Below are positions 5,719 through 7,422 of a DNA stretch of 7,422 nucleotides, piece by piece. The notes under the pieces were generated by a model. It saw nothing but the letters and a program-made list of their open reading frames with translations, was not told the origin of the DNA and made no database searches. Position numbers and translations under genes: made by a program. The DNA lies in the NCBI GenBank assembly GCA_903840375.1, contig CAIMFR010000021.1:1-7422 (forward strand), in the 5' to 3' direction. How positions within the stretch are numbered: the first letter of the stretch is position 1; the number at the start of each line of letters is the position of its first letter. The stretch comes from Candidatus Adlerbacteria bacterium. GTDB lineage: Bacteria > Patescibacteriota > Minisyncoccia > Phycocordibacterales > SBAW01.

Positions 5719-6008
5719 TTATTCGCCAAACATATTGCTCCTCAAACATCCAAGCAATTCTCTCTTTTCAATATCGACCCCTTCCTTCAAGGCATACTTT
5801 GCATATCCGCGTACATCTCATTCAGGTTGATTTTCTTGATCAGCTCATTGAACTGCTTTAGTATTTCCTTTTCTTCTGTATATCCGCATTTACAATCAGC
5901 ACCTCTCGCTTTGGTGCAACCGTAATAGACATATCGAGCGACACCACCATTCTTAAGCTTTTTGAATTTCTCGTCTGCCGATATGCCAGATCCACATAAG
6001 ACACCTAA
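5719..6008 (-). pseudogene. Serine recombinase C-terminal fragment (zinc ribbon), frameshifted
   Basis: Reading the - strand from about 6008 gives GVLCGSGISADEKFKKLKNG, then GVARYVYYGCTKARGADCKC, then a helix EEKEILKQFNELIKKINLNE, ending at a TGA at 5787-5789. This is the zinc beta-ribbon and start of the coiled coil of large serine recombinases. The first CxxC appears incomplete, with only one cysteine left before GSG. Shifting frame by one base in the run at about 5797-5801 continues into KYALKEGVDIEKRELLGCLR and then SNMFGE with a TAA at 5719-5721, which is what I would expect at the extreme C-terminus of such recombinases in this bacterial group. So one A seems to be lost, and part of the coiled coil may be deleted. 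There is no start codon or catalytic domain here. The fragment begins at the stop codon of the metallopeptidase gene. Confidence 0.8.
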
Positions 6009-6721
6009 AACAGCAGGATTTCTAGCTTCTCTTTAATCTTCTGCCAACCGGGGTACTTTTTATCAAGTAATTTCCAAAAATCTTTGCCGTGATTTTTGTG
6101 CTGGATATGACACAGTTCGTGCACGATTACATAGTCAATGCACTCCTTCGAGGCCTGTATCAATCTCGGATTCAGGATGAGCTTATTTTTTGTCAGACTA
6201 CCCCAACGCTTGTCCATATTCCGAATACCGAGCGCCGGAAAGTTCTTGTGAGAAAATCGGCTTTGCATCTCTTCAAGCCGTTCTTGGAATACTGCTTGCG
6301 CCCTATCCGCATACCATGCGTCTATGAGTTTTTTGGTATGTTCTCCGTTTGATACACCCTCCTTTGTTGTGACGGACAACACCCCTCGAGATATTGCGAC
6401 GCGCTCCTCGGGCGCTCGCTTAACGAGCAGAGTATACTGCCGTCCCAAGTACAGAAAACCCTCACCAGAGAGATACTCCTTTTTGTATACTTTTCTTTTG
6501 AATTTCTTAAAGAAGTGGAGTTGTTTCTGCAGCCAAAACCACTTCTTCTTTAGGAACGACTCGATTCGCTCCTCATCTGCCGAATGGGGGCTTTTTACGT
6601 ATATCCGCGAGTCTGGCGTGACAGTGAGACCAAGTGTTTTTCGGTCTTGTTTTATGAGCTCGTACTGATAGATATATGTCCCGTAGATGAATTCCTTCTT
6701 TTGACTAGGAGAAGATTTCAT
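6005..6721 (-). CDS. YgjP-like zinc metallopeptidase (DUF45/M48-like)
   Basis: A 238-residue cytoplasmic protein from the ATG at 6721. An ATG at 6736 is an alternative that adds five residues. Counted from the upstream ATG, RWGSL (177-181) and LILNPRLI lead into YVIVHELCH (202-210), with zinc ligands H206 and H210 and catalytic E207. NHGKDFW (215-221) follows, with H216 as third ligand, and the C-terminus PGWQKIKEKL is also typical. This is the complete YgjP/DUF45 signature (RWGS, HELCH, NHxxxFW), so the enzyme looks intact. The biochemical substrate is not known. Genes of this family often sit beside type I restriction-modification genes. Here it overlaps the last 17 bases of an hsdR tail, which keeps that context. 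Its stop lies against a recombinase remnant. The gene may still be expressed, but its upstream operon is destroyed. Confidence 0.9.
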   Translation of the reverse strand: MKSSPSQKKEFIYGTYIYQYELIKQDRKTLGLTVTPDSRIYVKSPHSADEERIESFLKKKWFWLQKQLHFFKKFKRKVYKKEYLSGEGFLYLGRQYTLLVKRAPEERVAISRGVLSVTTKEGVSNGEHTKKLIDAWYADRAQAVFQERLEEMQSRFSHKNFPALGIRNMDKRWGSLTKNKLILNPRLIQASKECIDYVIVHELCHIQHKNHGKDFWKLLDKKYPGWQKIKEKLEILLF

Positions 6722-6938
6722 AGTTGTTTTCAGCAAGCGCGAGTACGTCCGCGATGACGAGCTTCATTTCCTCATCCGACAGTTCGATGCCTTTTTCTTT
6801 CTTAACCACATCGTACAGATAATCGTCTATCATGTTCATGATCCGGCGCTTTACGTCGATATTTTTATACCAATCAACGATCGCGCCTTGCTTTACAATA
6901 CCGAAGATATCCAAAACAACCGAGGTAAAAACCCCATC
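6705..6938 (-). pseudogene. hsdR: C-terminal fragment of type I restriction enzyme subunit R
   Basis: From about 6938 the - strand reads DGVFTSVVLDIFGIVKQGAI, then VDWYKNIDVKRRIMNMIDDY, then LYDVVKKEKGIELSDEEMKL, and ends VIADVLALAENNYEIFS with TAG at 6705-6707. The pattern DWxxNxDVKRRMxxxIDDYLYD...KGIxLSxEEM...I...LAxxN is what I know from the extreme C-terminus of HsdR-type helicase-nuclease subunits, where a helical bundle contacts the rest of the type I complex. All the helicase and nuclease parts are missing: the sequence upstream in this frame is only the recombinase gene read out of frame. The junction lies at about 6925-6940. It overlaps the metallopeptidase start by 17 bases, a natural hsdR-ygjP arrangement. 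The assignment is from remembered family patterns, and a related restriction or helicase subunit is possible. Confidence 0.6.
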
Positions 6939-7393
6939 TCGCATCGCATACGCAAACCGCGGCGTACGTTTACGCCGCGGTTGTCGTTCTCTAGTTTCGC
7001 CTGCGAGCCGAGGATCATCAGTAGGAATTTCTCGTTCGGGTTGTTCGAGAACTTTTGTCCGTAGGTGCGTATTTCCAACAATATGCCCGCGTCCATCAGA
7101 TCGACTATTCGTCCAAGGTCGCCCGCATTGCGGGAGATACGGTCCGGTGCCCATGTCAGGATGCCATTGTATTTACCAGCCCGCAGATCCTCGACAATTT
7201 CATTGAAGACTGGCCGCGTGCCGGTCTCTTTTGCCGAGTGACTCTCACGTTTCATCTCTACGATCTCCAACCCCTCCCTGTCGGCGAGCTGGAGCATCTC
7301 CTTTATCTGAGAGTCGATGGAGAGAACTTGACGCTCCTCGCTCTCGGTCGATTTTCTGGCATAGAGGCAGTATTTAACCTTTACGGCCTGCAC
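6893..7393 (-). CDS. Large serine recombinase, catalytic domain only (truncated)
   Basis: Residues 7-154 are the resolvase/invertase catalytic domain: YCLYARKS (8-15) with the nucleophile S15, SIDSQI (25-30), the second active-site segment DRISRNAGD (84-92) with R85 and R88, and KLENDNRGVNVRRGLR (133-148), the start of the long E-helix. A full-length enzyme would continue CEMG..P..PLGY into the recombinase domain and zinc ribbon, giving about 450-550 residues. Here the match ends at residue 154-157 and nine unrelated residues lead to a TAA at 6893-6895, because the DNA has switched to hsdR. The start used is GTG at 7393, but the frame stays open to the window end, so the true start may lie beyond. 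The protein could still fold as a catalytic domain but lacks its DNA-binding parts, so it is probably a dead gene. Confidence 0.85.
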   Translation of the reverse strand: MQAVKVKYCLYARKSTESEERQVLSIDSQIKEMLQLADREGLEIVEMKRESHSAKETGTRPVFNEIVEDLRAGKYNGILTWAPDRISRNAGDLGRIVDLMDAGILLEIRTYGQKFSNNPNEKFLLMILGSQAKLENDNRGVNVRRGLRMRCEMGFLPRLFWISSVL

Positions 7394-7422
7394 TGTAGGT
7401 TTCTGCCTAATATCCCCTAGGC

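Noticed and set aside
6053..6064. A 12-base match, GTACTTTTTATC, between the metallopeptidase gene and the repeat at 4078-4089
   Set aside because: It lies inside a conserved coding stretch (DKKYPGW read on the other strand) and a 12-base AT-rich match is expected by chance at this scale.
6939..7154. The upstream part of the open frame that ends in the hsdR tail, as if a longer protein of 149 residues
   Set aside because: Before about 6938 it is just the recombinase gene read in another frame, arginine- and proline-rich without family features. Only the last roughly 77 residues look real.

Overview
The window looks like a piece of a Candidate Phyla Radiation (Patescibacteria, probably Parcubacteria-like) genome. 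This rests on the tandem two-helix 'T4SS_pilin'-type membrane proteins, the near absence of Shine-Dalgarno sequences before the starts, the very short intergenic gaps, and a large serine recombinase whose tail resembles those I know from this group. The taxonomic call is inference. No marker gene here settles the lineage.

Left part, 1-3486, + strand: the 3' end of an ABC-type extracellular solute-binding protein is followed by five closely spaced small membrane proteins. They fall into two subfamilies. The first and fifth have an exported N-terminus, cysteines, and a charged loop of the GNPGELTKA / SPANITKAK type between two helices. The second to fourth have a WG...GK...WG type core. The fifth carries an extra C-terminal domain of about 190 residues with a complete LAS/M15-type zinc peptidase signature (H261-D268, E307-H310), predicted to lie outside the membrane. 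The cluster could build a pilus- or channel-like envelope structure with its own peptidoglycan-cutting subunit.

Middle, 3518-4190: rpmG (ribosomal protein L33, 52 aa) is nearly leaderless from its predicted promoter. A chain of four perfect or near-perfect hairpins follows, then tRNA-Trp(CCA). The first nine bases of the tRNA occur three times at about 80-base spacing. Downstream of the tRNA there is about 190 bases of non-coding DNA with a long imperfect inverted repeat and two copies of a 24-base direct repeat, closed by a strong bidirectional terminator. In many bacteria rpmG and tRNA-Trp are followed by secE and nusG. Here they are not, and the DNA changes to accessory character.

Right part, 4191-7422: an AT-richer pair of unrecognised genes lies on the + strand. 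The first is a helical protein with an RNxxxH motif like HEPN ribonucleases. The second is a mixed alpha/beta protein with a weak PD-(D/E)xK-like pattern. On the - strand, read 5' to 3', come a serine recombinase catalytic domain cut off at about residue 154, the C-terminal tail of a type I restriction HsdR subunit, an intact YgjP-like zinc metallopeptidase, and then the zinc-ribbon C-terminus of a serine recombinase with a frameshift. The recombinase is therefore split, with an hsdR-tail/ygjP block in the place of its middle domain. This looks like a rearranged, decaying integrative/defence island beside tRNA-Trp. The HEPN-like pair is the best candidate for an undescribed system, and the pilin-peptidase fusion is the best-supported unusual protein.
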